DNA of 64,000 nt from Deltaproteobacteria bacterium (GCA_020056965.1 JAGVGT010000047.1:1-64000); one strand, 5' to 3'. Shown: positions 17,546 to 26,610, numbered from the stretch's first letter. Notes: generated by a model not told the origin, from the sequence alone. Numbers and translations are program-made.

Positions 17546-17702
17546 CCAATTTTTTCTCGCTAGACCGGCTTGTTCTGGTTGAGGGGCTGTAATAATCTAT
17601 CAAAAAAACCCGGGAGTTGCATTTAATTCGCTTGACCGGTAAAGGCCAAGATCGTCAGGCAGATTGAAAAGCGGGGAATCAGCGTTAACCGGAGGTAGGG
17701 GC

Positions 17703-18740
17703 ATGAAGTATCGGCTGTTGGGAAAAACCGGTCTGTACGTATCCGAACTGTGCCTCGGCACCATGACCTATGGCAGCGCCGGCTTCTGGCAGGTCATGGG
17801 CGGGCTGGATCAGGCGGCGGTCACCGCCCAGGTTAAGTATGCCTTCGAGCAGGGCGTCAACTTCATCGACACCGCCAATGTCTACTCCTTTGGCCAGTCT
17901 GAGCAGCTGGTCGGCCAGGCCATCAAGAAACTGGGATTGCCGCGCGACGAGCTGGTGATCGCCACCAAGGCCACCGGGATCATGAACGAGCTGCCCAACG
18001 GCCGGGGCCAATCGCGCTATCACCTGACCAACGAGGTGGAGGCCAGCTTGAAGCGGCTGCAGCTGGACCATCTCGACCTCTACCTGCTGCACGGTATCGA
18101 CCCGCTGACCCCCATTGAGGAGGCGCTGGAGACCCTGAACGATCTGGTCCGCTCCGGCAAGGTCCGGTACATCGGCCTGTGCAATATGGCGGCCTGGCAG
18201 ATCATGAAGGGACTGGGTATCTCCGAGCGGCGGGGCTGGGCGCACTTTGTTGCCGCCCAGGCCTATTACTCGATCGCCGGACGCGACCTGGAGCGGGAAG
18301 TCTTGCCGCTGCTCCGCGACCAGGGAATGGGGCTGATGGTCTGGAGCCCCCTGGCGGGTGGTCTGTTGACCGGGAAATTCGCCCCGGACGGTAAGGGACC
18401 CGAGGGCAGCCGGCGCAGCAAATTTGATTTCCCGGTGGTCGATAAGGAACGGGCCTTCCGCTGCCTCGAGGTCATGCGCCCCATCGCCGAACGGCACGGG
18501 GTTTCCATCGCCCGGATCGCCCTGGCCTGGCTGTTGACGCAACGAGAGGTTTCCACGGTGATCGTCGGGGCGCGGACCATTGAGCAACTCAAGGACAATC
18601 TCGGGGCCGGGGAGGTGATCTTAGGCGATGAAGAGTTGCAGGAATTGGCGCAGGTCAGCCGTTTGCCGGAGGAATATCCGGGCTGGATGCTGGAAAGGCA
18701 GGGGCAGTACAGGTCCGAACCGCCGGTCAGCAACAGTTGA
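17703..18740 (+). CDS. Aldo/keto reductase
   Basis: 345 aa from the ATG at 17703 (CCGGAGG upstream). It has the AKR signatures: MKYRLLGKTGLYVSELCLGTMTYG, then FIDTANVYSFGQSEQLVGQAIK with the catalytic Asp and Tyr, the Lys in VIATK, LDLYLLHGIDP, and the C-terminal VIVGARTIEQLKDNL cofactor site. The fold is a TIM barrel using NADPH to reduce carbonyls; closest in type to the YajO/Tas-like and voltage-channel beta-subunit-like group. Physiological substrate unknown. It is monocistronic, divergent from the sensor gene. Confidence 0.9.
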   Translation: MKYRLLGKTGLYVSELCLGTMTYGSAGFWQVMGGLDQAAVTAQVKYAFEQGVNFIDTANVYSFGQSEQLVGQAIKKLGLPRDELVIATKATGIMNELPNGRGQSRYHLTNEVEASLKRLQLDHLDLYLLHGIDPLTPIEEALETLNDLVRSGKVRYIGLCNMAAWQIMKGLGISERRGWAHFVAAQAYYSIAGRDLEREVLPLLRDQGMGLMVWSPLAGGLLTGKFAPDGKGPEGSRRSKFDFPVVDKERAFRCLEVMRPIAERHGVSIARIALAWLLTQREVSTVIVGARTIEQLKDNLGAGEVILGDEELQELAQVSRLPEEYPGWMLERQGQYRSEPPVSNS

Positions 18741-19032
18741 TTGATGACGATGTCATCCTGGCGGAGGGATCGTAAATCCCTAAACGCCAACCACCAGAAC
18801 AAATATCCCGGCCCGAATCCTGGTGTCCGTGCTAGTTGCATTTCACCCGCAATTCTTCAAAATTCAAACGTGGAATCACCCCTCCCATTGGCCCATTCCC
18901 GGCCGGCTGCCAAATCAACTGTTTATCCCAACAAAGTCGTTTACATGGCTTCATGTGAATGCTAAATACTCCTTTGGTTGTTATTATAGCCAATAGTTGG
19001 CAATAGAAATCAATTTAACAAGGAGCATTTAA

Positions 19033-20355
19033 ATGAGTAAAAAGCTTTTGGTAATGGCGACACTCCCCCTTACGGCAATGCTATGTTTTTCAACCCATGC
19101 AATGGCTGACAATGTCCCTTCCGATAACACCGTTACCTCCCAAAAAATCAGAGAAGCGGATGGAACTTCTGGTCAGAACACCAACTACGGTGCAGGTGTC
19201 AAGACCGGACACATCCAGAATGGCGCGGTTAATGACGCTAAAATTAGTGATGTTGCCATGGGCAAAGTAACCGGTCTGCAGTGTGCCATGGACAGCAAGG
19301 CCGATCAGAGCGCGGTTGATGCGGCCTTGGCCGGCAAAGTTGACACAACTCTGTTTAATTCGGAGATCAATTCTCTCGTCAGCGACGTGAACGCTGCGGA
19401 TACCGCCATTCAGGAACAGGTGAATGCTCTGGGTGCAGCCGTCAGCACCAAGGCAAGTCAATCCGAGCTCGCCGCAACCAATGCAACCTTGGCGACAAAG
19501 GCGGATTTGAATCACGGCCACTTTTATGGAAATATGGCCGTTGTGGCGACCGAGGGCGGAGAATACACCAGCCCGATTGACGCCATCAGCGATCTGGCCA
19601 ACTGGTGCGGAACCCCGTCAGTCAACAATCCTTGCTTAATGAAGATTATGCCGGGGGTTTATGATATTGGTTCCGCCACCATTGTGGCCCCCGCCTATCT
19701 GGATATTGACGGATCAGGGAAATCAAACACCATCATTAAGAGTTATGCCCCGGTGGACCCGCATTCGGGCAACTTGACCGCCATGTCAATCAAGGCAGGA
19801 GGTAATACCCTCAGTAACTTTTCCCTCGTTTCGAGTGGTAATTCCGTCACGCCCAATCTTGGCGGTATCTATATGAAGGGCTCGGGCACCATTGAAAACG
19901 TCAACATCCATGTGTCTGAGGCAGGCAGGAATGAGGCCATTCAATCGGACGGAACTCAAGGCGATTCGCTGACCATAAGAAACGTTGTCGCCCATACCCA
20001 CGGGATGGGAAATCCCTCAAACATGGAATCCCGAGCAATATGGATCTATGGCGGGATTGAAGATGTCAGGATAGACAACTCCACAATAATTGCCGACAAT
20101 GCAGATGGCACCGAAGGCACAGGGATATTAGACTCCCGCAATTCTTGGGATCCATGGGCAATGCGGTTAGTCGCCAGCAACTCCAAGTTTATCGTCAATT
20201 TCCTGCACGACTACACACTGAAGAATTACAGCAACTACAACCCGCTGTATATCAACTCCCAGGTCATAAGCAATCAAAACTACTACAACTACAATTTCCG
20301 GTGCGTAAATGTTTTCGATGAAAACATGGCGCCGATGACATGTGGTAATCTATAA
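19033..20355 (+). CDS. Secreted coiled-coil plus right-handed beta-helix (pectin-lyase-like) protein
   Basis: 440 aa, ATG preceded by AAGGAGC. Signal peptide MSKKLLVMATLPLTAMLCFSTHAMA, cleaved near residue 25. Residues about 30-160 have repeated heptad-like blocks (KADQSAVDAALAGKVD, KASQSELAATNATLATKAD) typical of trimeric tail-fibre or adhesin stalks. From about 165 on, short beta rungs (VYDIGSATIVAPAYLDIDG, NTLSNFSLVSSG, GTIENVNIHVSE) suggest a pectin-lyase-like helix, as in polysaccharide-binding or phage-spike proteins. The Asn/Tyr-rich end is unusual. The base composition is lower in GC than the neighbours. Function unknown; no catalytic residues assigned. Confidence 0.72.
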   Translation: MSKKLLVMATLPLTAMLCFSTHAMADNVPSDNTVTSQKIREADGTSGQNTNYGAGVKTGHIQNGAVNDAKISDVAMGKVTGLQCAMDSKADQSAVDAALAGKVDTTLFNSEINSLVSDVNAADTAIQEQVNALGAAVSTKASQSELAATNATLATKADLNHGHFYGNMAVVATEGGEYTSPIDAISDLANWCGTPSVNNPCLMKIMPGVYDIGSATIVAPAYLDIDGSGKSNTIIKSYAPVDPHSGNLTAMSIKAGGNTLSNFSLVSSGNSVTPNLGGIYMKGSGTIENVNIHVSEAGRNEAIQSDGTQGDSLTIRNVVAHTHGMGNPSNMESRAIWIYGGIEDVRIDNSTIIADNADGTEGTGILDSRNSWDPWAMRLVASNSKFIVNFLHDYTLKNYSNYNPLYINSQVISNQNYYNYNFRCVNVFDENMAPMTCGNL

Positions 20356-20416
20356 TTAATCACTACACATAGCAGCAAGACAAACAACGATTATTGACAA
20401 GTTGCAAAGACACCAA

Positions 20417-20455
20417 TAAAAAAGCAGGGCCATTAATTTGGCCCTGCTTTTTTAT
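20417..20455 (+). terminator. Strong Rho-independent terminator
   Basis: Perfect stem with A-rich 5' side and T-rich 3' side (AAAGCAGGGCC / GGCCCTGCTTT), loop ATTAATTT, then a T tract. It ends the beta-helix gene transcript and could work in both directions. Confidence 0.92.
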
Positions 20456-20534
20456 TTCTGCAGGCAAAACCCCAACGCAAGACAGGAGATAATTATCGTT
20501 CCCGCGCGATCGTAACCTTACTGGTCGCAAACAA

Positions 20535-20566
20535 AAACCCCGGCGGAATATTCCCGGCCGGGGTTT
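20535..20566 (-). terminator. Terminator of the GGGtGRT gene cluster
   Basis: Stem AAACCCCGGC / GCCGGGGTTT flanking an 11-base loop. On the minus strand a TTTTTG tract follows. It lies 26 bases past the stop of the GGGtGRT gene. Confidence 0.8.
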
Positions 20567-20591
20567 AATTTACTGATATTTCCGTCCCGAC

Positions 20592-21593
20592 TTATCCGAC
20601 CATGGCCTGCTCTACTGCCACCGCCACCGACACCGAGGCGCCGACCATCGGGTTGTTGCCCATGCCGATCAGCCCCATCATCTCCACGTGGGCCGGGACC
20701 GAGGAGGAGCCGGCGAACTGGGCGTCGGAGTGCATGCGGCCCATGGTGTCGGTCATCCCGTAGGAGGCCGGACCGGCGCCCATGTTGTCGGGGTGCAAGG
20801 TCCGGCCGGTACCGCCGCCGGAGGCCACCGAGAAGAACTTCTGGCCGGCGGCCAACCGTTCCTTCTTATAGGTGCCGACCACCGGGTGCTGAAAGCGGGT
20901 GGGGTTGGTGGAGTTGCCGGTGATCGAGACATCCACCCCTTCCAGATGCAGGATGGCGACGCCCTCGCGAACATCGTCGGCCCCGAAACAGCGCACCTTG
21001 CTGCGCTCGCCGGTCGAGTAGGCCTTCTCGCGGACCACGGTCAGTTCACCGCTGGCATAGTCAAAACTGGTCTGGACGTAAGTGAAGCCGTTGATCCGGG
21101 AGATAATCTGGGCGGCGTCCTTGCCTAAACCATTCAAGATTACCCGCAACGGCGCCTTGCGCACCCGGTTGGCCGAGCGGGCGATGCCGATGGCCCCCTC
21201 GGCGGCGGCGAAGGATTCGTGGCCGGCCACAAAGGCGAAGCAGGCGGTGGTGTCGGTCAGAAGCATCGCGGCCAGGTTGCCGTGGCCCAGACCGACCTGG
21301 CGCTCCGCCGCCACCGAGCCGGGGATACAGAAGGCCTGCAACCCCTCGCCCAGGGTGGCGGCGATCTCGGCCGCCACCTTCTGACCCTTCTTGACGGCGA
21401 TGGCCGCCCCCAGGGTGTAGGCCCAGCAGGCGTTGTCGAAACAGATCGGCTGGATGGAACGGACCAACTGGGCCACATCGACCTTGATCGCGTCGCAGAC
21501 CGCCTTGGCGTCATCCAGGGATTTCATCCCGTATTTTTCCAGAACCGGGGTAATCTGGTTGATCCGCCGGTCGTAACTTTCAAAGAGTGCCAT
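20592..21593 (-). CDS. GGGtGRT protein
   Basis: 333 aa, matching the family known by its sequence signature GGGTGRT (here VASGGGTGRTLHPDN, about residue 262). Other conserved stretches include FDNACWAYTLGAAIAVKKG, VGLGHGNLAAMLL and the C-terminal GMGNNPMVGASVSVAVAVEQ. The biochemical role is unknown. In many anaerobes the gene is paired with an iron-sulphur scaffold-like gene, and here the NifU-like gene lies just upstream on the same strand (164-base gap holding a palindromic repeat). An Fe-S or metal-cofactor role is inferred from that pairing only. Confidence 0.85.
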   Translation of the reverse strand: MALFESYDRRINQITPVLEKYGMKSLDDAKAVCDAIKVDVAQLVRSIQPICFDNACWAYTLGAAIAVKKGQKVAAEIAATLGEGLQAFCIPGSVAAERQVGLGHGNLAAMLLTDTTACFAFVAGHESFAAAEGAIGIARSANRVRKAPLRVILNGLGKDAAQIISRINGFTYVQTSFDYASGELTVVREKAYSTGERSKVRCFGADDVREGVAILHLEGVDVSITGNSTNPTRFQHPVVGTYKKERLAAGQKFFSVASGGGTGRTLHPDNMGAGPASYGMTDTMGRMHSDAQFAGSSSVPAHVEMMGLIGMGNNPMVGASVSVAVAVEQAMVG

Positions 21594-21630
21594 TTTGATA
21601 ATCTCCTAATCGGGATGTTTTCACGATACC

Positions 21631-21730
21631 CGTCATTGCGAGAAGCGCTTCTGCGACGAAGCAATCTCAAGCCACAGCCCGGAAATTACTTCGCTGAGTT
21701 TATGCCCGCTTTTCGGTGCTCGCAATGACG
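21631..21730. repeat. Palindromic repeat with 12-bp inverted ends (copy 1)
   Basis: Perfect inverted ends CGTCATTGCGAG (21631-21642) and CTCGCAATGACG (21719-21730) bound a 100-bp element. A second copy of 82 bp with the same ends is at 36400-36481. Here it sits inside the spacer between two cotranscribed genes. Confidence 0.8.
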
Positions 21731-21757
21731 TAACCGATCACTTTTTAAGTTGCCCTT

Positions 21758-22450
21758 TTATTCGTGCCGGGGATCAATAGTCTTGACCGCTTCCGCAAAG
21801 CGCCCGTAAGTACCGGAGGCCTTGGTCAGCGCCTCACCCGGTTCAACCCCCTTCTTGATCTGGGCCATCATCACGCCGAGGTTAACGAAGCTGTAGCCAA
21901 TGATTTCGCCGTCGGCGTCCAGGGCCAGTTCCTTGACGTAGCCTTCCGCCATCTCCATGTAGCGCGGCCCCTTTGCGCTGGTGCCGTACATGGTGCCGGT
22001 GACGCTGCGCTCACCCTTGCCCAGGTCCTCAAGGCCGGCTCCGATCGGCAGGCCGCCCTCGGAGAAGGCGGTCTGGGTGCGACCGTAGACCAGCTGCAGG
22101 AAGATTTTCTTCATGGCGTCATTGATGGCGTCACAGACCAGATCGGTATTCAAGGCCTCGAGGATGGTCTTGCCGGGCAAAATCTCGGCGGCCATGGCGG
22201 CGGAATGGGTCATACCGGTGCAGCCCACCGTTTCCACCAGGGCCTCGGCGATGATCCCTTCCTTAACATTCAAGGTCAGCTTACAGGCCCCCTGATGCGG
22301 GGCACAGGTGCCGACTCCGTGGCTCAAGCCGCTGATATCGGTGACCTGACGGGACTTGACCCAGCGTCCCTCCTGGGGGATCGGCGCCGGCCCGTGGTTT
22401 GGCCCCTGAGCCACCGTGCACATCCTTGCAACTTCTGACGAGTAATCCAT
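21758..22450 (-). CDS. NifU/IscU-like iron-sulphur cluster scaffold protein
   Basis: 230 aa from the ATG at 22450 (GGAGTG upstream); the longer frame lacks a ribosome site. The NifU N-terminal-type domain shows GVGTCAPHQGACKLTLNVKEG and ETVGCTGMTHSAAMAAEILPG, with Cys residues at positions where IscU/NifU hold the cluster. The N-terminus (PNHGPAPIPQEGRW) and C-terminal extension with a distinct alpha/beta part set it apart from canonical IscU. No iscS/nifS is adjacent. It precedes the GGGtGRT gene, the usual partner. Confidence 0.82.
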   Translation of the reverse strand: MDYSSEVARMCTVAQGPNHGPAPIPQEGRWVKSRQVTDISGLSHGVGTCAPHQGACKLTLNVKEGIIAEALVETVGCTGMTHSAAMAAEILPGKTILEALNTDLVCDAINDAMKKIFLQLVYGRTQTAFSEGGLPIGAGLEDLGKGERSVTGTMYGTSAKGPRYMEMAEGYVKELALDADGEIIGYSFVNLGVMMAQIKKGVEPGEALTKASGTYGRFAEAVKTIDPRHE

Positions 22451-22532
22451 TTTCACTCCGCTTCTGGTTGGGATCAAAAAACAAGGGCCAGTCACCGAGC
22501 GGTGACGACCCGATTGTACTTCACAAATACGG

Positions 22533-23588
22533 TTACACTTCCGCGGTTCGGCGGTTCACGATCCTGCGGTTCAGCGATTCCTGGTCAGACCCTGAACAGT
22601 CCAGCCAACCCTTCTCCCCGCAGGCCACCAAGACCAAGTCTGCCAGCCCCTTGATGAAAATCGGGTCAGCGTTCAACGACTCGGTGCGCTCCAGCCGCAT
22701 CCCCAGTTCCCGGGCCTGATCGCGGTAAAGCATATCGATCTCGTACAAAGTCTCGACGTGGTCGGAGACAAAACTGATCGGCACCATCAGGATATTGCGG
22801 CAACCCCGTTCGGCCGACTCCTTCAACATGTCCGGGGTGGATGGCTCCAACCACTCCACGGGGCCACTGCGGCTCTGGAAACAGAGGACGCCGGGCACCC
22901 CGGTCAGCAATTCCACCGCCCGCAAGGTCTTCTCGATCTCTTCCACATAGGGATCGCCGTCCTCAATAAACTCAACCGGCAGACTGTGGGCGCTATACAG
23001 CAGACAGACATTTTCGCCGCCGAACCTGGCGATCCCGTCACGGATGGACTGGGCCAGACACTCCACATAGTTCCGCTGTTCCGGCCAGGAATCGACCACG
23101 GCGATCTCGAAGCGCCCCGGCCACTCACCACTGGCCGCCGCCAGCAGGTCATCCACCGAGGAGCCGGTGGTGGCCACCGAGTAGTGAGGGTAAAGGGTCA
23201 GGGCGACAATCCGGCGGACGCCGGACTCCAGCATCTGCCCAAGAGCCTCCCGGGCCGAAGGTTGCCAGTAGCGCATGGCCATGGCCACCCGGAAATCACC
23301 CCGGGGCGAAAGCTCCTTGATCAGGGCTTGGCCCTGCTCATCGGTGATCCTGGCCAGGGGCGAGCCGCCGCCGATCAGCCGGTAACACTCGCGGCTGACC
23401 GGCGCCCGCTTTTTGGCAATCCGCCGGGCGATAAACTTCTGCATAAAGGCGAAAGGACCGAGCCGGATGATCTTCCGGTCGGAAAAGAGATTGAACAGGA
23501 ACGGCTCGACGTCATCCAGGCTGGCGGGGCCGCCGAGATTCAACAACACCACCCCGACCTTCTCCCGCAACTTTACGGTCTTGACCAT
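22533..23588 (-). CDS. hemH: Ferrochelatase
   Basis: 351 aa from the ATG at 23588 (GGAGGG upstream). Motifs: VGVVLLNLGGPASLDDVEPFL at the start, YPHYSVATTGSS with the family His, LLYSAHSLPVEFIEDGDPY and PISFVSDHVETLYEIDMLY with the second conserved His/Glu pair. It inserts Fe2+ into protoporphyrin IX or coproporphyrin III. It follows the HD-protein gene by 25 bases and completes a hemE-HD-hemH operon. The last 14 residues (LNRRIVNRRTAEV) are encoded by short direct DNA repeats and look like an extension acquired from repeat DNA. Confidence 0.93.
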   Translation of the reverse strand: MVKTVKLREKVGVVLLNLGGPASLDDVEPFLFNLFSDRKIIRLGPFAFMQKFIARRIAKKRAPVSRECYRLIGGGSPLARITDEQGQALIKELSPRGDFRVAMAMRYWQPSAREALGQMLESGVRRIVALTLYPHYSVATTGSSVDDLLAAASGEWPGRFEIAVVDSWPEQRNYVECLAQSIRDGIARFGGENVCLLYSAHSLPVEFIEDGDPYVEEIEKTLRAVELLTGVPGVLCFQSRSGPVEWLEPSTPDMLKESAERGCRNILMVPISFVSDHVETLYEIDMLYRDQARELGMRLERTESLNADPIFIKGLADLVLVACGEKGWLDCSGSDQESLNRRIVNRRTAEV

Positions 23589-23613
23589 CAACCACGCCCT
23601 CCCGTAATACGCA

Positions 23614-24231
23614 TCAATAGCCCATGGCGATTTTATCAGGTTCGGCCAGCATTGTCTCGGTTGCACCAGCAAAATCACAGGTAGCAGGGTCGCGATCGAT
23701 CAGTTCGACCAGTGCGGCGGGAGCAAAGGCCAGGGGGGCAAAAAGCCGCGCCTCCACCAGCCGCCAACTCCGGCAATGTTCGCGGATGATGGCCAGCCGC
23801 TGCGGATCATTGCGGCCGTAGCGTTCGAGGATGTACATCTCCCGCTTCTCCAGACTGACCACCTGTTCGTGGGTGACCCGTTTGTCGGCATAAAAAACGA
23901 CATCATATTCCGAAAAAACCCCGAGGGCATTGTCCCGAAAGCGAACATGGTCGCCGACGATCTCCGCCAACTCAGCCAACCCGTGGGCCAGACAAATCTC
24001 CCGGCCGTAGGCGGCATGATCGCGGTCGCTGTCCAGGCAGGCGGTCTTGCCGATATCGTGCAGCAGGGCCGCGGCCACCACCAGGGGCACCGAAAGCTGG
24101 TGGCCGCCGGCCCGCAACTCTTCAGCCAGCCGGGTAGCGATCCGGGCGACGATGATCGAGTGGTCCCTGATATTGGCGAGCATCCGATACTCGTCAATCA
24201 ACCGGAAGCACTGGGCGACCGTCGGGATCAT
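23614..24231 (-). CDS. HD-domain (HDIG-type) metal-dependent phosphohydrolase
   Basis: 205 aa; its ATG overlaps the hemE stop by 4 bases, so it is translationally coupled. The HD motif appears as HSIIVARIATRLA ... AALLHDIGKTACL (about residues 24-64), followed by a third His (GDHVRF). HD proteins hydrolyse phosphate esters, often of nucleotides. Genes of this type occur inside haem or other biosynthetic operons without a known role. The position between hemE and hemH implies coexpression with haem synthesis. Confidence 0.82.
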   Translation of the reverse strand: MIPTVAQCFRLIDEYRMLANIRDHSIIVARIATRLAEELRAGGHQLSVPLVVAAALLHDIGKTACLDSDRDHAAYGREICLAHGLAELAEIVGDHVRFRDNALGVFSEYDVVFYADKRVTHEQVVSLEKREMYILERYGRNDPQRLAIIREHCRSWRLVEARLFAPLAFAPAALVELIDRDPATCDFAGATETMLAEPDKIAMGY

Positions 24232-25268
24232 CCCCGCATTTCCCGGCTGATCTCGTGGACCAGTTTGACCAGCAGCTTGGCCTTGGCCGGATCGGCCTCG
24301 GGGACAATGCCATGGCCCAGATTGAAGATGTGGCCGCGGGCGCCCTTGGCCTCCTCCAGCACCATCCGGACCCGGGCGGCCAGCTTGTCTTCCGGCAGGA
24401 ACAGACAGAGCGGCTCCAGATTACCCTGGATGGAGACGGTCTGGCCGACCTGGCGCACCACATCATCCAGGCCGATCCGCCAGTCAAAGCCCAGAACATC
24501 GGCCCCGCAGTGCTTGGTCTGGGGCAGCAGGGTGGCGCCGTGGTTGGCGAAATAGATCAGCGGGATGTCGGTGACCGCCTTCAGGGCATCGATGATCCTT
24601 TTTACGTAGGGGTACGCGAAGTCGCGGAAGTCGCAGGGGGCCAGAACGCCGACCCAGGAGTCGAAGATCTGCAGGGCCTGGGCCCCGGCCGCCACCTGGC
24701 CTTTCAGATAGGCGATGGTGCAGTCGGTGATCTTGTCCAAGAGCTGGCCGTAAAGAGCCGGGTTCTCGTACATCATCCGCTTGGTCAGCAGATAGTTTTT
24801 GGAGGAACCGCCCTCGATCAGATAGGTGGCCAGGGTAAAGGGCGCCCCGGAAAAGCCGATCAGCGGCACCTTGTTGACCAGCTCCTTCCTGAGGATCCGG
24901 ATGGTGTCCATGACGTAGCCGAGATCACCCTCGGCATCGGGAATGCGCAGGGCATCAACCGCCGCCTGGGTGCGAATCGGGCTTGGGAAAACCGGCCCGC
25001 GCTTCTCGTGAAACTCCAGGGGGCAACCCATCTTTTCCAGCGGCACCAGGATGTCGGAGAAGAGGATGGCGGCATCCACCCCGATGATGTCCACCGGCTG
25101 CAAAGTCACCTCGGCGGCCCGCTCCGGGTTCTTACAGAGGTCGAGAAAACTGCCCTTGCTGCGGACCGTATGGTACTCGGGCAGATAGCGGCCGGCCTGA
25201 CGCATGATCCAGATCGGGGTATAGTCGGTCTTCTCGCCCTTGCAGGCCTTCAAAAATTCGGTACGCAT
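24228..25268 (-). CDS. hemE: Uroporphyrinogen decarboxylase
   Basis: 346 aa, the usual length. Signatures: the near-N-terminal PIWIMRQAGRYLPEY (substrate-binding Arg loop), LFSDILVPLEKMG with the catalytic Asp, GFSGAPFTLATYLIEGG, and FANHGATLLPQ. It decarboxylates uroporphyrinogen III to coproporphyrinogen III in the cytoplasm. It heads the hemE-HD-hemH run; upstream it is separated from a radical SAM gene by a 277-base block of palindromic repeats. Confidence 0.96.
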   Translation of the reverse strand: MRTEFLKACKGEKTDYTPIWIMRQAGRYLPEYHTVRSKGSFLDLCKNPERAAEVTLQPVDIIGVDAAILFSDILVPLEKMGCPLEFHEKRGPVFPSPIRTQAAVDALRIPDAEGDLGYVMDTIRILRKELVNKVPLIGFSGAPFTLATYLIEGGSSKNYLLTKRMMYENPALYGQLLDKITDCTIAYLKGQVAAGAQALQIFDSWVGVLAPCDFRDFAYPYVKRIIDALKAVTDIPLIYFANHGATLLPQTKHCGADVLGFDWRIGLDDVVRQVGQTVSIQGNLEPLCLFLPEDKLAARVRMVLEEAKGARGHIFNLGHGIVPEADPAKAKLLVKLVHEISREMRG

Positions 25269-25304
25269 GGTGTCTCCACTGGTGAAGGAAATTGGTTAAA
25301 GTAT

Positions 25305-25410
25305 CGTTCCCATGCTCCAGCATGGGAACGCACCTCACGGGACGCTCCGCGTCCGAGTCGGCGACGCTGGAGCGTCACCGGACCCGTTCCCACGCTGGAG
25401 CGTAGGAACG
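25305..25410. repeat. Triple palindrome of the CGTTCCCA family
   Basis: A perfect palindrome with 12-base arms at 25305-25330 (CGTTCCCATGCT arm), a middle inverted pair (GACGCTCC / GGAGCGTC) and an imperfect palindrome at 25385-25410 (CGTTCCCACGCT). A shorter relative lies at 47155-47182. It may terminate or process the transcript between the radical SAM and hemE genes. Confidence 0.7.
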
Positions 25411-25421
25411 ATAAACAAACT

Positions 25422-25548
25422 TGATGGCTAAGCCAGAATGTCGATCTGCAAGGAACAGCGGGTTGCGAAAGCGGAGGCATACTCAGGTATGTCGAGCATT
25501 TCGCGAGCTGCTGTGACGCCGCATATCGGCTTTCTGGCGACGCCATCA
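25422..25548. repeat. 127-bp inverted-repeat element reaching into a gene end
   Basis: Arms TGATGGC...GCCAGAA (from 25422) and TTCTGGC...GCCATCA (to 25548) match over about 28 bases with few mismatches. The interior has further inverted pairs (GCATAC/GTATG, GTTGCGAAA/TTTCGCGA). The outer right arm supplies the TGA stop of the minus-strand radical SAM gene. Confidence 0.65.
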
Positions 25549-26610
25549 TTTCTTCAGCATCTTAAACGGGGTATGCCCGCAGAACGGCTCCTCGTCCATG
25601 TAGTCGCCGGTGACCGCGTAGGCCCGAGCCCGACAGCCGCCACAAACCCCGACGTACTCGCAGGCGCCGCAGCGCCCCTTGTAACTCTTGAAGTCACGCA
25701 GGTCCTTGAAGAGCTGCGAGTTTTCCCAGATATCTTTAAAGGACTGCTCGCGAACATTGCCGGCCGATTTCGGGAAGTAACTACAGGGCAGGACGTTGCC
25801 GTCTACATCGATCAGACAGATCAGCTGCCCGGCCAGACAGCCCTTGGAGCCGCCGGTGGAGAATTGCAGGGTGCGCCGCTTATAGTCGTCGCCCTGTTCC
25901 TTCGACTGCTGGAGGACCACCCGGTAATAACTGGGGGCGCAGGTGGGCCGGATCAGCATCTCGTCTTCCTGCTTCTCTATCTCGTAGTGCCACTTGAGCA
26001 GGTTCTCGTAGTCCTCTTTGGAGATCAGCTCGTTCATGATCTCCTCGCCGCGGCCGGTGGGAACGATCATAAACATATACCAGGCGGTGGCCCCCAGTTC
26101 CTTGGCCAGCTTATAGAGCTTGGGGATCTCCTCCTGGTTACGCTTGGTAAAGGAGGAGTTGATCAGAAATTTGATGCCCTTCTCCCGGAAGATCCGCATG
26201 GCGTTCAGGGTGCCGTCGAAGGCCCCCGGCACGTTCCTGAAGTTGTCGTGGACCGCGGCGGTGGAGCCGTCCAGACTCATGGAGACCATCTTGATATCGG
26301 CCGCCTTGATCTGATCGGCGATCGCCTCGGTGACCAGGGTGCCGTTGGTGGCCAGACACATCCGCAACCCTTTGGCGCCGCCGTACTTGGCGATCTCGAA
26401 GATGTCCGGCCGCAACAGGGGTTCGCCGCCGGAGAGCACCACCACCGGCGAGGCATAGGAGGCGATATCGTCCAGCACCCGCTTGGCCTCGTCGAAGGAG
26501 AAATCGGGATGGCCCTTGGCCTCCAGTTCGGAGGAGGAGCGGCAGTGCACGCACTTTAAGTTACAACGCCGGGTGGTCTCCCAGGCTATCCATTTCGCTT
26601 CGAAATCCAT
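25546..26610 (-). CDS. Radical SAM/SPASM protein, haem-biosynthesis type (AhbD/NirJ-like)
   Basis: 354 aa. The radical SAM cluster motif is C16-N-L-K-C20-V-H-C23, followed by [14 protein letters not shown]. The C-terminal SPASM-type Cys set ([36 protein letters not shown]) binds extra clusters. This layout is shared by AhbC/AhbD, NirJ and PqqE-like peptide-modifying enzymes. Because it lies upstream of hemE and hemH on the same strand, a tetrapyrrole side-chain reaction is the likeliest role. Which branch it serves cannot be told from this sequence alone; a peptide-modifying role is the main alternative. Confidence 0.78.
   Translation of the reverse strand: MDFEAKWIAWETTRRCNLKCVHCRSSSELEAKGHPDFSFDEAKRVLDDIASYASPVVVLSGGEPLLRPDIFEIAKYGGAKGLRMCLATNGTLVTEAIADQIKAADIKMVSMSLDGSTAAVHDNFRNVPGAFDGTLNAMRIFREKGIKFLINSSFTKRNQEEIPKLYKLAKELGATAWYMFMIVPTGRGEEIMNELISKEDYENLLKWHYEIEKQEDEMLIRPTCAPSYYRVVLQQSKEQGDDYKRRTLQFSTGGSKGCLAGQLICLIDVDGNVLPCSYFPKSAGNVREQSFKDIWENSQLFKDLRDFKSYKGRCGACEYVGVCGGCRARAYAVTGDYMDEEPFCGHTPFKMLKK

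Noticed and set aside
25305-25548. CRISPR-like array of repeats upstream of hemE
   Set aside because: The repeats are inverted, not direct, and lack equal-length spacers; they are extragenic palindromes. No cas gene is in the window.
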